Assembly: GCA_008508345.1 (NCBI GenBank)
Contig: QNGE01000900.1
Location: 147,330 to 211,329 of the forward strand
From: Paragonimus westermani
Lineage: Eukaryota; Platyhelminthes; Trematoda; Plagiorchiida; Troglotrematidae
DNA length: 64,000 nt
Direction of reading: 5' to 3'
Under the pieces are notes generated by a model that was given only the letters and a program-made list of their open reading frames with translations, was not told the origin of the DNA and did not search any database. This document shows positions 21,476 through 34,439 of this stretch, piece after piece. The position numbers and the translations under genes are program-made. Position 1 is the first letter of the stretch. Each line of letters opens with the position of its first letter.

Positions 21476-24193
21476 TGTCTGGCTCACGGTTATATTCTGT
21501 GTACAGGATCCAACTTAAAATACGATGTTCCGCAGTCTGTTTAGCGCATGTGTTCATCCGGGAAACGTTTAATCCTACCTACGATTAGCTGTTCCACAAC
21601 CTCATCGGACATTCAAAAAGCTGTTTGCTCGAAGATCAACAAATACATACCGCTGCGACATGCTTACATGACGTTTTCGCAAGTGACTCCGTAATATTCA
21701 TTTGCGGTTTGCTTGATTTTGCCTCCCAACCAACTGACACTGCAGTCCGTCATCTCAGGATGCACCAAGAGGTCACAAATTCTTTCCAGAGTGGTAGAAA
21801 GTTTAAAGCCAGAATCCAAAAACTTGAACTTCCGTAGCCACACACGATTGGCTTTATAAGCTCCACTTGCATGGTATCGTAGTGACGAGAAGTTTAGAGA
21901 AAACCAAAAGTCACCATCAGGAATCAACCAGGAAATCATATCTGACTGCTTCCTGGACTTCGGCCGATAGTTCTCCACTGTGGTTTTGGATGGACACCGT
22001 TAATCAGAAGAGGTTAGTTCTACTACGGAAAGAGGTGAAGTATTGCATGGATCCGAAAAGTGACCGGATCTCGATTTCCCCAGCAGATGAACTTGAAGGC
22101 AAAAGAGTTGATTAACAGATTCAGAGGTCAGAATATGCTATTGGTATTTGCAATAGAGATTTCCGTGAAAGAAAACAGAATAAAAAACTGGTTACCAGTG
22201 TTTTCCAAAAAAGGTAAACTCAAATGTTACGGAATAGCCCTTGCTACGATAGCAAAGCTATGGGGAATTACAACATGCTTAAGCTCAGAGTTTCACCAAA
22301 ACAATCCACACGACAGTGCATCAATTACACTATGAAAAGAGAATGTGCCGTTTCCCTCAACCTCAAATAAATCTGATGTCCTTTGAAACGGATGGCGTTT
22401 CCGGTCTCGTAAATACCCTCTAGAAAGATTTTGTGATAGTTGGTAACGATAACAGTTTACTTTGAACCATCCCGACGGTTGGTGGCGCGACCATTATTTT
22501 CCAGAGGAAGTCGGCTAAACGGGATGACGATTGAAATGTCACGCGCTTATCGGTACAGTGGACAAGAAGTTTTGCTTCCCAGTCTATATCTAGTGACAGA
22601 ATGATTAATTTTCGAATCAGACCTTACTTCCGTGCATGTGTCGCATATCGACGATTGTGATTTCTGTTCTCAAGGATAGTTGGCATGCAATTCTCAGCTA
22701 AACCCACTTTAAGCCCTTTAGAAGCGAATAAAATGCCAAGATAAGTGACTTAATGGCAAGAAAGAAGATTGCACTAGGACAATAATTTTGCTGTCTTGCC
22801 CTAGTTACTTTGATTCCTTCAATAAATCATCATGGACAAGGCAGAGAAAGGGTTCTAGTATAAGCTTATGCCGGAGAACCTTCTACAATGGACTTATGAT
22901 TGTGTTTTTCAGCTTGTCGTCTTTGGAGTTCCATTTTCATAATTCGACATTTGTTCGATAATGCTACTTTGCATCTGAAGCTGAGTATGCTGGTTTTAAA
23001 TAAAATGTACACTTTTGACAGACTCGACTAGGTTCATTGTGGTGTGCTAATATTGTTATGGTTGTGAGAAGCTTTTGTGGATTACTTCAAACTATTACTC
23101 ATATAAGGAGATATCCTTGTTTAATAGGTGTACCAAGGTTTTCAGCTTCTATCTTAGAGTCCACGGACAACAGCTGCAGCTATCATAAACTTCACTTTTC
23201 AATATGCAGCAAATTTACACACGCGTTTTACGCTAACGAGCTAAATTAAACTTGAAGTAGATTTATTCAGTCTTCCGAACTGCTCACTGTACTCGTTGAA
23301 TCCAGAGCAGCAAACCCTATTGTTGTTCGAACGGATTGTGGTTGCTTACGAAACATACCAGACAGATGCGGACAGATCAGTCAATGGTTTGATTGTGGAA
23401 CGTCTGGACTGACGTGAAAGTGTTTGGTCAATTAATTCATTGAAATACATCTGACGGAACATTTGAAAAAGTGATCGGCTGGATTAATTGTTGCAAGGAT
23501 CGGAATTTGACTGATATACGCTAAGGACTGTTAAAACAACTGCAAGCGTCAGAAAGCCGTGGAACACTAATTAGCCTAATGGATTCCGAAAATGATGGAT
23601 AGTGCTCACTCAAGCTATTTGTTTTTTGACCATGTTGAAAATCATGAAATCAACAGTTGGATAAAAAAATCAGGTTTCTACTTCATACATTGTTGACAAG
23701 AAAAGCACAACCTGATGAGCTTCAATTTACCCCGGCACAGCTTCACGAATAAATATGTTAACCTTACTTTAGGTTACCGATTCTCCGCCTCCCCAAATGA
23801 CTATAAAAATGCCAGGATGAAATAAAATAACACATCATACCGATCCGCTTACACTGTTAAGTGAAGATACCGCTGATCACAGTGGGCTTTTTTCACGATT
23901 CGCAATCACTATGACAACTCACCAATATCTAAGCCACTCACAATCATTCGCGCAAACGGTTAACTGGGCTGCTAATAACCAACTGGTCGTGGTCAACCTG
24001 CATCAATCTTAGCAAGCTGTTGAGGCTTGAGAATCTTGATAAGGTGAACCACATAGCTGTTTGAGGTGAACAAAAATATTCAACGAACGTGGATCAAGCA
24101 ATCTGGGAAGTGTAAGGATCACACAAGGAAAAGGGATATCAGAGAGAAGCGACTGCTACGGATTGAGTGAGTCATAAGGTGCTATACATATAG

Positions 24194-24204
24194 TATATAT
24201 ATAT
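24194..24204. repeat. AT microsatellite
   Basis: A short run of TA units. Confidence 0.85.
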
Positions 24205-24479
24205 GCAGTAAGAAACTCACGCACTGCTTTGTTCAAAAAGACATGACGGTGCTACACGAACGACGGGAGGTCAGAATAAGTGGCACTAGTTCACCGATCA
24301 TGCCAGACGAAGATGTCACTGAAACAGCGTATTGTAATGTTGTGGACCAGTCCATGTTGTTCTCAGTCACTAGGGTGAGCCTTAAGCGAAAAGAGTGAAG
24401 AAGTCCAGCGTGGTAAAATGGACAGTGTCTGAAGCTGATGTCTCAACCTACTCTTTGAACTTGATCGCAAAATTCAGTA

Positions 24480-24640
24480 AATTTTTCAAGCAAGTTAATC
24501 GCGTTTTTATCTCCTTCTCCCCGGTCGTAACCTTGATGTCATGGACTTCCGGCCTCTCGAGGGAGGTAGGAGTCGAATGTAATGATTGCCTAAACGTTTC
24601 GTCCTCGAACCGCATCTCTGAATGTAAATAGCAGGTGTTT
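24480..24640 (-). repeat. Penelope-like terminal-repeat fragment
   Basis: The plus strand has CGTTTCGTCCTCGAAC at 24,595-24,610. On the minus strand this reads GTTCGAGGACGAAACG: a GTTC/GGAC hairpin directly before GAAAC, which is the layout of hammerhead stem II and its following box. The expected CTGANGA box upstream reads CAGAGATG and is degenerate. A near-palindromic CCTCTCGAGGGAGG lies about 45 bases away. The likeness to the 16.6 and 42.85 kb segments suggests Penelope-like ends, but no coding part lies next to it. Confidence 0.35.
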
Positions 24641-24862
24641 GGGCCACATTTTGATCACAGGCATATAAAGACTTTTAGCTTATAATGGTTCTCTATTATT
24701 TTGCTTGAACTGATTCACTCCGCTCTTTTATTCATGCAGTTTGAATGATTTGAGATAAATGACTGAAATATTCTGTTTCAAGAACCAGTGAACAACGTTA
24801 GCCCACAACGATTATATTGCAGACTGTTTTTTGGCAGTTTGACTTTACGGATCCTAGATATA

Positions 24863-24877
24863 CGTATATATATATAT
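24863..24877. repeat. AT microsatellite
   Basis: A run of TA units. Confidence 0.85.
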
Positions 24878-24889
24878 GTGATCAGATTT

Positions 24890-27490
24890 TCAATTGCCAA
24901 ACGTGGTGACTCACGTTGCATGTATACGACGTGTGATGCACAACGGGTTCTTACTTCCTGACTAGTAAAAACGCTTGTCCTGTTTCCTGATTGGGATTTG
25001 AATCAGGGCTTGGTTTATCGCGTAAACCTTCATAACGCAAGAAAAGCTGTAGGCGTATTATTTTTCGTGCTCTAGTTTCCAGGGATAATAGTCTGTCAAA
25101 CAATATTTCATTGATTTGCACTCTTGGTTCTGTAGACGTCTGTTCGTAGATTCTATGGACAGAAATATTCATCATTGTCCAAGCGTTAAATGCATGCTAT
25201 TCAAAACTACCATGGTTATTCGACTGCATACTTATGACTGTTACCGAAATCCACACATCCAGGTGCAGTGTCCGTAGACAGTAAATGGTTTTACAACATA
25301 TACGTTCATTTGTGTACTGACTACCATTTACCAGTACGCAAAACTGCACATATGAAGAAGACGGGGACAATGTTGTATTTTGATTTACAAGTAGTGTTGG
25401 ATTCGAGTTTCTCCCCTAACCTCTCTTGCTGACAAAATTAAGGCACGACCGCTACACCTGTGCGGAAAAATAAATCAAGAAACTACAATTTACTGTTAAG
25501 AGCAATGCTGTGAATATCACAACAGCATCTGTCGCTTTTACCTATCGTTCAGTGTTACAACCTGAGGTAAACGTCTGACATGCTGTTTTCCATTTGTCCT
25601 ATCGTCTTTTGCCCTCCGGGTTGTATAGCATGCAGATCAATCAGACACCCTGTAACTAAAAATGCCGCCCACGTAGTAAATAGGGAAGAACATCAAGCAA
25701 AGTTCTGTGTGATATATAAACCGAACGGGATCAATTGAACGGTTGAGTGCACGCCAAACCAATTCGTTTAACAGAACTGATTATTGTCGTGTGTTTTGTA
25801 TGTTTCTACATACAAACGCGATCTGCGCGCACATCTGCGTGGGCCGACTCATCTTACATGTCTCGATAAAGCACGAGTTACATCCAACCTTCTCTACGCC
25901 CACTCATGTTCATCAACCTGATTGGGTAATTACTCCCTCTTCTGATTGCATTTGCCTGCTGATTTTAATAAATGTGTATATAATGTTTCTTCTCTTACTT
26001 AAAGGTTTCTGTAACATTTTCACCTACAACACACTGAACGCGCAATAGCTTTGTCTTATCGAACGTCCGCAACCGCACTCATTTCTGTCATTTGAGTATG
26101 TCATAAGGCAAAGCTAAATTGTATTTTGCCATTGTAGTTATGGGTGACACTTAGTGATTCACTTTAAGTGAACTGCAACAACAATGGATCATGCATATGC
26201 GTGGTCATATACATTCTTAGGTTAGCCAATAAACTGTGCGTTTTCACAGGAAATGCGAAAGTCAACTCTGTTGAGGAAGGAGTGCAACCAGTGAAAAACA
26301 AGCAGAGCTTCGAAACAAATCACTAAGAGTCAAGCCAACTGATATAACGAAAACGAATGTCGTACAAATTAAATAAATGTCAGAAAATATGTAGGTCACG
26401 TGGGTAAAGCTCGCTACATTTCAACAAAGGTCAGCAACAAGTGGTAAAAATGTAACTAAACCTCTTAGAAAATAATGAGCATTCCGACGAATAACTTGCT
26501 GTTAAAGTGTCAAGAACTTGAAATCTACTATAAAACAAAGCTTTATCATTTGTAAAACTTCAAATCATTGTTTAGGTCAAGATCTTGTCAGCTGTTTACA
26601 GATTTTCTAGCAACCATTCAAAATGAATAACAGACAGTGTTGGTTAGTATATTCAGTTTGTCCAAAACGTGGCGGAGTCTCTTCTGTAACATCGACTGCA
26701 TGTGCGAACGGAACGTAATCATGCCCTATGTTACTTGGACATACCATTTTGGACAGCCGGCAACTGAGTGCACTTTATATTGAACAACACTGTAGACCAA
26801 GCTTTCAAATTTGTGGAATATGTCGGCGGTGATGCTCCATCAGGAAGATGGATTGGAACGCCAACAATGTTGCAGATTAATTTAGCATACGAAAATAGGT
26901 GGCTTTGAAAGTTGCAATTTCGTCCCCATGACTCTATACATTGGCTGCTGTCGCGTCCAGAATGGCGTATTTTGTTCTGTATACTATTACAAAATGTGTT
27001 TTGTTATAATGGTCAGTGATCATTTGAGACAGTTTCTACATTTCTATGTTAGTAATCTTAGCTTTGGCCCAATTATTCAAACAGTGGTTTCCAGAAAAAA
27101 CCTGGAAAAAATTTGCGCTTCAGAGTAAAGACCAAATCTCCCATGAATAGATTAGTCACTACAAATCTCCACTCAAACATTTCTTGACGTCCAAGGTCGA
27201 TAATTCTGGAAAACCTAAGTGTGGTATGTCAAACTATAATTCAGTGTTTTTCTAAACTAAGTTAACGGTTTATAGTCTTCTGGACAGTAATTACACAATG
27301 CATAATTTTGCTGATATTTCCACGAAGTGTTTCATTCAAAGATGAGAGATGCGCATATTACGAATCGTAGTGGATTCTGTAGAGAAAACGATCAACTGAT
27401 GCTCCAAACTGACAAATCCAAATTGCACCTAGCGTGGATTTTTCTTTAGTCCAAGCTTTAAATCCGACAATGTTCTCATAAACTTAGGAA
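24890..27490. other. Unassigned; no gene recognised
   Basis: Nothing recognisable on either strand. A 101-codon plus-strand frame from 25,743 contains a hydrophobic stretch but no known domain. Confidence 0.5.
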
Positions 27491-27508
27491 ATGAGGGGCT
27501 CTAGAATA

Positions 27509-27640
27509 ATGCCTGTGTAGCTCGGTTGGTAGAGAAAACGTTATGTAGAGGCATGTGGTTCACACCGCTGGTTCGAATTCAGCTAGCACACGAGATTCCC
27601 ACAAATTGAACACTTCACAACTGAAAAACTTGTCATATTA
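27509..27640 (+). repeat. SINE family A copy (tRNA-headed)
   Basis: The head reads TAGCTCGGTTGGTAGAG, an almost perfect tRNA box A, and about 40 bases later GGTTCGAATTC, a box B. The bases GCTGG-TTCGAAT-TCAGC form a T-arm-like hairpin. The anticodon-arm region is enlarged, and the ends pair only partly (GTGT with ACAC), so it is not a working tRNA. The following GAGATTCCCACAAATTGAAC resembles the body of other family A copies at 33.7 and 34.0 kb. Confidence 0.6.
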
Positions 27641-27659
27641 CTAACTACTAATAAAAGAA

Positions 27660-30600
27660 GTTTGAAATATATTATGTGTATTATAACAGAAATGGTCTCG
27701 TGCGGTTCAAGTAGATAGTCATTCAAGATTTTAACTGCCTTATTCAATTAAGCGTTATCAACCTCATTTACACAACAGTCGACGCCAGTTATGAAACAGT
27801 AATTCAATGAATGTGCGCACTCACAGGGATGCGTTTGCTTCCGAATATTTGTGTAAAAATTTTGCCACGTGTTGTCCTCGTTTTACTCCTTTAGGAAATA
27901 CTCCATGTTCATAATTTCCCCTGTGTTATCCTGTTGTAGAGATAAATCCTAAACCTATGAGGTTCGTTCAGATCTTTTAAATGAAATATCGTCTTTCAAA
28001 CATGTTAGGCTTGGATCCTATTCTAAGCTAAATTGCTCATCCTTTTCATTGGGATATATTTGTTCAGGAAGATCAGTAATGCATTGTAATCTTACTTCAG
28101 GGTAATGTTCGTGCAAATGCATAGCTGAAATTCATCAAAGGAACGTTGACATACACATTGCTTTAAATTGCACTTTCTTGAAAGATGATGTCAAATGACA
28201 CATGGGCGGAATTGCGACACTTTCCTGACCACCAGATAAACAAACGACATTCACGACAACAGTGGGCATCCTTTTTTTCTGAAAAGACTATTACAGTTGG
28301 GTAGAATCACAGCCACATTTTCAGAACAAAATCACCGAATGAGGTGCAACGACAAAGAGAATTTGTAAACACTTTTGCGTCGTTTTTTATGACCGTCTAA
28401 AAACAAAACAAACATTAGTGTTCACCCAATTATTTTTCCCCTAACTTCAGTAATGACCAAATTCTTACGTCAATCTGTCTTCTTCTTATGGTTCAAAAAC
28501 TGAGGATAGAAAGGTTTAATGTTTACAATTACCCACTGTCTTTCTTAATTTATTTTCCACAGTGTTCCACGCCATATCTAATTCACATAACATGTACTTC
28601 CGTTCAAAGATTCTTATGTAATTTTGTACCTTAATCGCTGATGCAGTTGCAAACGAGAGTTTCTATCTACCACATCTTGTTCTATATTCTCAGTTCAAGT
28701 TTAGGTTTATACAATGACAGATCTGTCCACTGTCGATCAACTGGCTCGCAGCATCAATTCTCAAATTTCAACTTCGTTAGTCAAAACCATTTGGCGATTC
28801 CTTTTTCTATGTGTATTGATTCGTGCAATCTACTACTCTTTGTACACAAGCATGTTGGTTCGTTTGTAGACCTTTGTGTTGTTGCTCTATTTCTGGTGTG
28901 TTGATATTTTGACTGCAAAGGTCGCTTATTGCGAAAACGTGTCACATGTTAGTTCGAAATATAGAACAACGAACGTGAACACTAGTTTGCACGGCTGACC
29001 TGTATTCATGTCCTTAGTATAAGTGCGACTCCATTTTCTTTGATGACAAGTCAAGCATAGTACGCATACATGTGTCTAACAGTCGCTTTTAGCCTCCAGT
29101 CTTTCTGGTGCTAAGAGCTGTAATTTAGTTTCTGTGCGGGAGAATCGAGCTATACTACACATCAACGGTGCTGCATGTTATACCACAAACGCTACAGGTT
29201 TAAACGACTAGTTGTCTTTTGGTAGACTTGTCTACATTATTAAAACTCTCTACAAACCAAAACTCATCAGAGAGAAGCCATTCCATAAAACGGACTACAT
29301 TGATGCAAATGACTTATTAATGGCTAAACAGCGATGATCATAACTTATCGAAGAGGATGCTTGGTTGATGGCTCGCTGGTCACCATTGCAACTGTTAACC
29401 ATCAGATAGCGCAGGACTTTCAACAGAAATTATTTGTTACTTGTCCACTATTGTGTCATTGAGTTTCGTCTTTCTACAAATTTCCAAAGCAGTCACATCT
29501 GATTTTATTTAACCTTCTGTGGCAAGCAGTTATGCAGATTGAGCGAACTCTCCCACAGGAGCACTCGTGTAACACATGATGTCTGAATCAAGCTAACAAA
29601 CTGCTTGCAAATTCACACAGCTTATGGTTAGGACCAAGGAATTTATACACGAGTTTCAGAACAAATGGCACAGTGCTCGGGGCCAAAAATCTGTTGAAGA
29701 AATATATTAGCTGCTAAAAAATTATAAAATTGGGACATTGTTTGAACTTGCATTGGTGGTTTACAGCCAAATTTTGTGTTCGATAGTGTGTCGGAATAAC
29801 CGATACAGTTTGTAGAAAAATGACTTCGATATTAAAAGTGAGCCATTGTGGTACTTGTAGGTTCAGTTGTATCATTTATTTTATGGAGCAGTGAAATACA
29901 TTCCATAAAACGAATGGTCCCAACCTTCGATTTTCGTTACGTTTGTTAACAAAAGACAATCCTAAGTAATGTTCAATCGTAAGATTATTCAAATCGTTTT
30001 TCTGCCGTCATATTTTCGTGCTACTGGATAGATAATTTTCACAATTCAGTGGACATACCATTATTGGGTGTAAAAATGTGTCGGGATTGGTATTTTTTTA
30101 ACGTGAGTTGGTATATGCTGTATCTGCGTGGAATCATCGGATTGAAATTGAGAAAGGATAAGCTACCCGGTGTAAAAATTGAGCAAAGAGATTAAATTGG
30201 TTATAGTAAACGATGGTAGCAGAATAAGCTGTTGCATATTTTTCACAATATACTTAAATGTTCGACAGGTTGCATTATACGCATTTCCATATTCACAAGA
30301 GTGTTCCAGCCTTCAAAGTTGTGCACACAGAACCAACATTCATCACTGCGCGAAACAACGAAATACTTTATTTTGTCTTGTGTATGAATGAGAGTCAGCT
30401 ATATTTCTGAGTTTTAAATATTTTAGGTTAGAATGACAATTCGCTTTTAATTTGGGCACGAACAACAGAAAATTGTAGACAATAATGGTATACAAAAGCA
30501 TGAGAAAGGTAGTACTGAATTCTTTGTGTTTCACTTAACAATTTGGAATAGGTACATTCGAACAAAGTTTCTCGCTTCGATATGGTTGATGGGTGTATAT

Positions 30601-30980
30601 ACGTTCACACACATAATCCACAATGCTTCCAGTTGCATGTGTCAAACGGGAAACAGTAAAATACTGTAAGCATTCGGTGGTTGCAGCTTCCAATCGAAGT
30701 CGTATTTCCGGGCCATTAAACAGGCCTTAGTCACCCTCTCTGAAGTAAAAACACATCAACGGATAGTGACTACATTCAACCACAAGTTTGTACATTAATT
30801 GTAGTTTGCAAATATCTTACCGACTTCATTGCCATGAAGATGTGAAGTGAATTGCGATTCTCGTGTGCAACCCTATAGTGTAAAGCATCTTGTAACAAAC
30901 CCACTTCCGCTTTTCCTCCGCTTTCTCATCGAATATAAGCAGATATGCCTATTGTGAGTTCAGTTGCGCGGTAGTCAATA
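27660..30980. other. Unassigned; no gene recognised
   Basis: AT-rich DNA on both strands without recognisable coding or repeat blocks. Confidence 0.5.
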
Positions 30981-30984
30981 TGGT

Positions 30985-31095
30985 TATTTCATGAAAGCGT
31001 GGCGGGGATTCTAGTCGTAGCCGTGGTAGGGATATGCGTCACTGACTGGATCTAGCAAGAGAGAGACCCGAGTGTAATGCTTCTTTTCGAATGTG
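30985..31095 (+). repeat. SINE family B copy
   Basis: GGGATTCTAGTCGTAGCCGT, then GGTAGGGATATGCGTCACTG, then CAAGAGAGAGACCCGAGTGT and AATGCTTCTTTTCGAA. These match, block for block, the segment at 39,990-40,085. The 5' head with box A is not clear in this copy. Confidence 0.6.
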
Positions 31096-31099
31096 TTCG

Positions 31100-33420
31100 A
31101 CTGAAAACTCTGTAGAGATGCGACAGCTGCGATCACCTGTGGATGACGTCCAGTTTATACGAATGCATATGGCCTGAAAGGGGTCCTAACTGACAACCTG
31201 TTTGCACAGCTTATGACATGGAGGTAGCGAACGCCCTACTGAAAAAAATTCGAGGACCAAAGTATTGTTGGGACAGGAGACACTAAGGTGGGTTGTACCC
31301 ATAAATGGTGTGTTCACGCAAATACTGCTGAATACGTCGCACGGAGAGCCGGCATTCTAATTGCAAGGATTCCCTGCTGTTGCTGGGTGACAAATTGTCA
31401 GGCTAATATTCCTCAAATCTATTTGGACAAATTAAAAAGCGTCTAGCTCCTTCCAACCAGTATGAATATATTGTAATCGTTCAGCTGTGAAGCGATAAAT
31501 TGCACGCCAGCGTAGTTGGATAAGTTTACATAAATGTCTTGTGAGTTACTCATTGTAATGCTAACCATCCAAATCCGGCTGGCGTCGGTAGGATATCGAA
31601 TATTTCATTCTGAGGTAAATCAGGTGGTCTGAGCAATACCCACGGGTAACACCCGTATGTGATGAGTTACTCAGGCATGGTGTGGAGTATTTTGAATGGT
31701 GGTATACATTCTGGCTTCACAAAACTATGTGCTGGAGTCAGAATCCCGATCACGGCAGATATACTCTCTACTTAAGACTTGTTTCTAATCACTCCGGCAA
31801 AACTTCTCGGAATAAGAAAAACTGAAAATTTACCCAAATGAGCTGCTGGAACCAAATGTGAGTGATGCTTCGGTACACCCAATATAAATTATTCGATCAA
31901 TCATTTAATCAAACTCCCCAAAGAAGCAGCGACGAATTTTCTAAATGAGTGACTAAAGATAGCATCCATTACTTGCTGGCCTTGTAGTAAATGATGTGAA
32001 CATTTAGTAACGTCTTGTACCTGGTTTATTAAACCCGCTGAACACAAAAATATAACCTGATAAAAACATTGAGCCTGTTTCCCCGTGTGCTTTCTTAAGA
32101 TGACCAAGGATTACAAAATAGTCAACAGTGATCATCAGATATTGGTAATTTTGCTGAAAAATTGGGGGATTTGTTGATCAGTCCTCTGGATGCAACAACG
32201 ATCTCTTCAGCAACCGTGGGTCCAACGACTCATACCGTGCATTTCGGCAGACATTTGATCGGTGAATGCTAGTAACTATGGGTTACATACGTGCGGTGGT
32301 ACTGTGTAGGAACTAAGGGAGTGAACGCAGAAATATCTGGATAACAAAGCTGTTGGGTTTCGTCAAGTAACTCTGCTGGTTAACGCCACCGCTTACTCGC
32401 CCCCAATAGCCGTTCAGACCTTGGCTCATTCGCTATCCATAGCACAATGTGAGTGTAAAACGAGGCACAAACACTTCAGTATTCAGTAAGATAGCTACGG
32501 ACGGTTGCAGACTTTTCAAACTACAACAAAAACAGATGGCAAGAAAAATCATTTGGTAGCGTCCGTCAGTCGACAAGAAATGGCAGGCGTAGATCTGTTG
32601 TAAACGAAAACAGTTAACTGGTCAAGGTCGGACGGAAGCGCACAACACACAGCTGAACTCTTTCTTTTTGGTGTGCTGGAATTCCGGTTTGAAAAGGCCA
32701 GCGTGCTAACCGCGAAAAAAACGCGTGTTAAATTTGCATATTTTGCTTCAACAAACTTCCTCTTAATTTTTGGATGTGTACGTCAAAATAGTTGTGAATG
32801 AACTGGTAAAGTAATCCACGGATGGAATGATCCAGCGAATAATGAACAACATCGTGGATAGCAAATAGCGCGACCGTTTTCATTACAGTTGTTGCACCTC
32901 ATTTGGTGCACACAGTATATCCGACAGTGTATCTGATCACGTAACCTAACTGGATGAGGGGTACCCGAGGATTCTAATAAAAACCGAGTTCATCAGGGTA
33001 AATCTAGCTTATCTACATGACCGTCTATGGAACTCACCGAGAACTATGACATCCGTTTTTTATATACTGTATTTCATTCCGTACATTTTATGGCTGAAAT
33101 ATTTTGCACACTTTTCAGCATCGGAAAATTCCTTCTGAACGATAATGTGTTGGTAAAGTTGTTTTAAGGCGTTTGCAGAGTGCCAAATACGAGAGTATCT
33201 GACTTTGTCAGGTTAGGCGTGAGCTAACTGTTTGCATGTGTGTTGTCTCGTTTACATGACCGATTACCCGTTATGTCTACTTTTGTTCGACTTTTGCAAA
33301 TTTTGTCTACCTGAACTTGAACAATCCTTCCTATGTCTACTTAAAACAGAACATTGGCAAAGTGACTTGTACTTTTAGCATAGACTTACGAAATTAGTAT
33401 TGCCTGTTTTTCAACAGAGT
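31100..33420. other. Unassigned; possible extra SINE B trace
   Basis: Near 31,730-31,760, TGGAGTCAGAATCCCGATCACGGCAG is loosely like the SINE B core. Otherwise nothing was recognised. Confidence 0.35.
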
Positions 33421-33427
33421 CTAATTT

Positions 33428-33535
33428 AGTAGACTAGACCGAACTGGTTGGATTCAAACCAGTGGCAGAAACGACATGCCTGAAAGCAACAAGCGCATTA
33501 CCAGTTGAACTGCAAAGCCATGGCGGGCGCTCAGA
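33428..33535 (-). repeat. SINE family A copy, inverted
   Basis: On the minus strand, a tRNA-like head with AACTGGTAATGCGCTTGTTG leads to CTGGTTTGAATCC (box B). The span from GCGCTTG to box B aligns well with the copies at 33.72 and 34.03 kb. It is inverted relative to both neighbours. Confidence 0.62.
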
Positions 33536-33711
33536 AGTTTCACATTTGAAGTTTGCTGATCACTCATCCTACTGTCTTACACGGAACCTACTAGATGATC
33601 CAGTGGATCAACTTACGGGTAGGGTCTCTCAACCGTTCCATACTAGAACGTACCAACCCTGCTGTTTAGCAATAAAAATGTATTACTGACGATTAGTGTG
33701 AAACTGGCGAG

Positions 33712-33840
33712 CTTCCGGTCTGGCTCCGCTCGTAGAGCGCTTGCCGCGTTTGGACGTGTTTTTGTTACTGGTTCGAATCCAGCTGAAGCCGGGAATTTTT
33801 ACAGTTGGATCTCTTCGGAATTAACTAACCTGCCAAACTA
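33712..33840 (+). repeat. SINE family A copy
   Basis: TGGCTCCGCTCGTAGAGCGC (box A region), then GCGCTTGCCGCGTTTGGACG, then CTGGTTCGAATCCAG, whose CTGG and CCAG arms pair perfectly around TTCGAAT as in a tRNA T-arm. The body continues GGGAATTTTTACAGTTGGAT. This is the best preserved T-arm of the family in the window. Confidence 0.72.
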
Positions 33841-34007
33841 CTTATAAGTAATGGGCTTCTACGTTCAACGTTGGCATTGGTGGATTCTAGTGTAAGCCGA
33901 TTGGAAAATACAGGCAGGGCAAACAATCCTCTGGATCACTTGATGAAATACATGTGTGAAGGTGAAACGGATGGATAATTAAGTTCTAATGTGCAACCCC
34001 CAGCTCG

Positions 34008-34145
34008 CAGCATGGCCACGTGGCTCAGGTGGTAACAGCGCTTGCGGCCTTCATGAATGCTGTTTCTGTTGCTGGTTCGAATCAAACCGAAACCTTGATT
34101 TTCCACAGTTAGGTCCTATTTTGATCACTAAATTTACCAAATTGC
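34008..34145 (+). repeat. SINE family A copy
   Basis: TGGCTCAGGTGGTAACAGCG (box A region), GCGCTTGCGGCCTTCATGAA, then GCTGGTTCGAATC (box B). The body GATTTTCCACAGTTAGGTCC aligns with the 33.7 kb copy. It lies 170 bases after that copy in the same orientation. Confidence 0.72.
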
Positions 34146-34197
34146 TCACTGGCAATGCTTACTTTTGGGTCACTTAATATTTTGATGACTGTAACTC

Positions 34198-34434
34198 TTG
34201 TATTCTGACCGAGATAACCAGACTTATAGTGCGAACTTGCGAAGTTTTGATCTATTTTATGACATACGTAAATTGGAACTAACCTACGCTGGCTCCCATG
34301 ATTGTTCTGCCGAATTTCATCTTGTACACAGCTCAATTCGACTGACAGCGTATCAGTTACCCTATATGATCGGTATTGAGTTCAACCAAATGGTGACGAG
34401 CTCTTGGTTACGAGATCACCACGACAATAACTGA
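34198..34434 (+). pseudogene. Possible Gypsy integrase C-terminal relic
   Basis: An open frame contains LELTYAGSHDCSAEFHLVHS followed by SIRLTAYQLP. This is loosely like the post-core integrase block AYRSSxHxSTGFxPxxLxxGxxxRLP. No core or zinc-binding region is visible upstream, where SINE copies lie. Weak. Confidence 0.28.
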
Positions 34435-34439
34435 AATCC

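Larger units (their letters stand above)
18890..24470. other. Long unassigned stretch
   Basis: No coding domain, tRNA-like head or retroelement block was recognised on either strand. The longest open frame is a 104-codon minus-strand frame at 21,664-21,978 of unknown nature. The region has an AT-rich patch at about 21,408-21,475 and a two-copy 10-base tandem repeat at 19,551-19,570. Confidence 0.5.

Noticed and set aside
24989..25010. TTTGAATCAGGG region as a tRNA-like box B
   Set aside because: No box A at the right distance, and no similarity to either SINE family.
27509..27595. A functional tRNA gene at the SINE A head
   Set aside because: Box A and box B are good, but the anticodon-arm region is oversized, the acceptor ends pair poorly, and related copies share a non-tRNA body.
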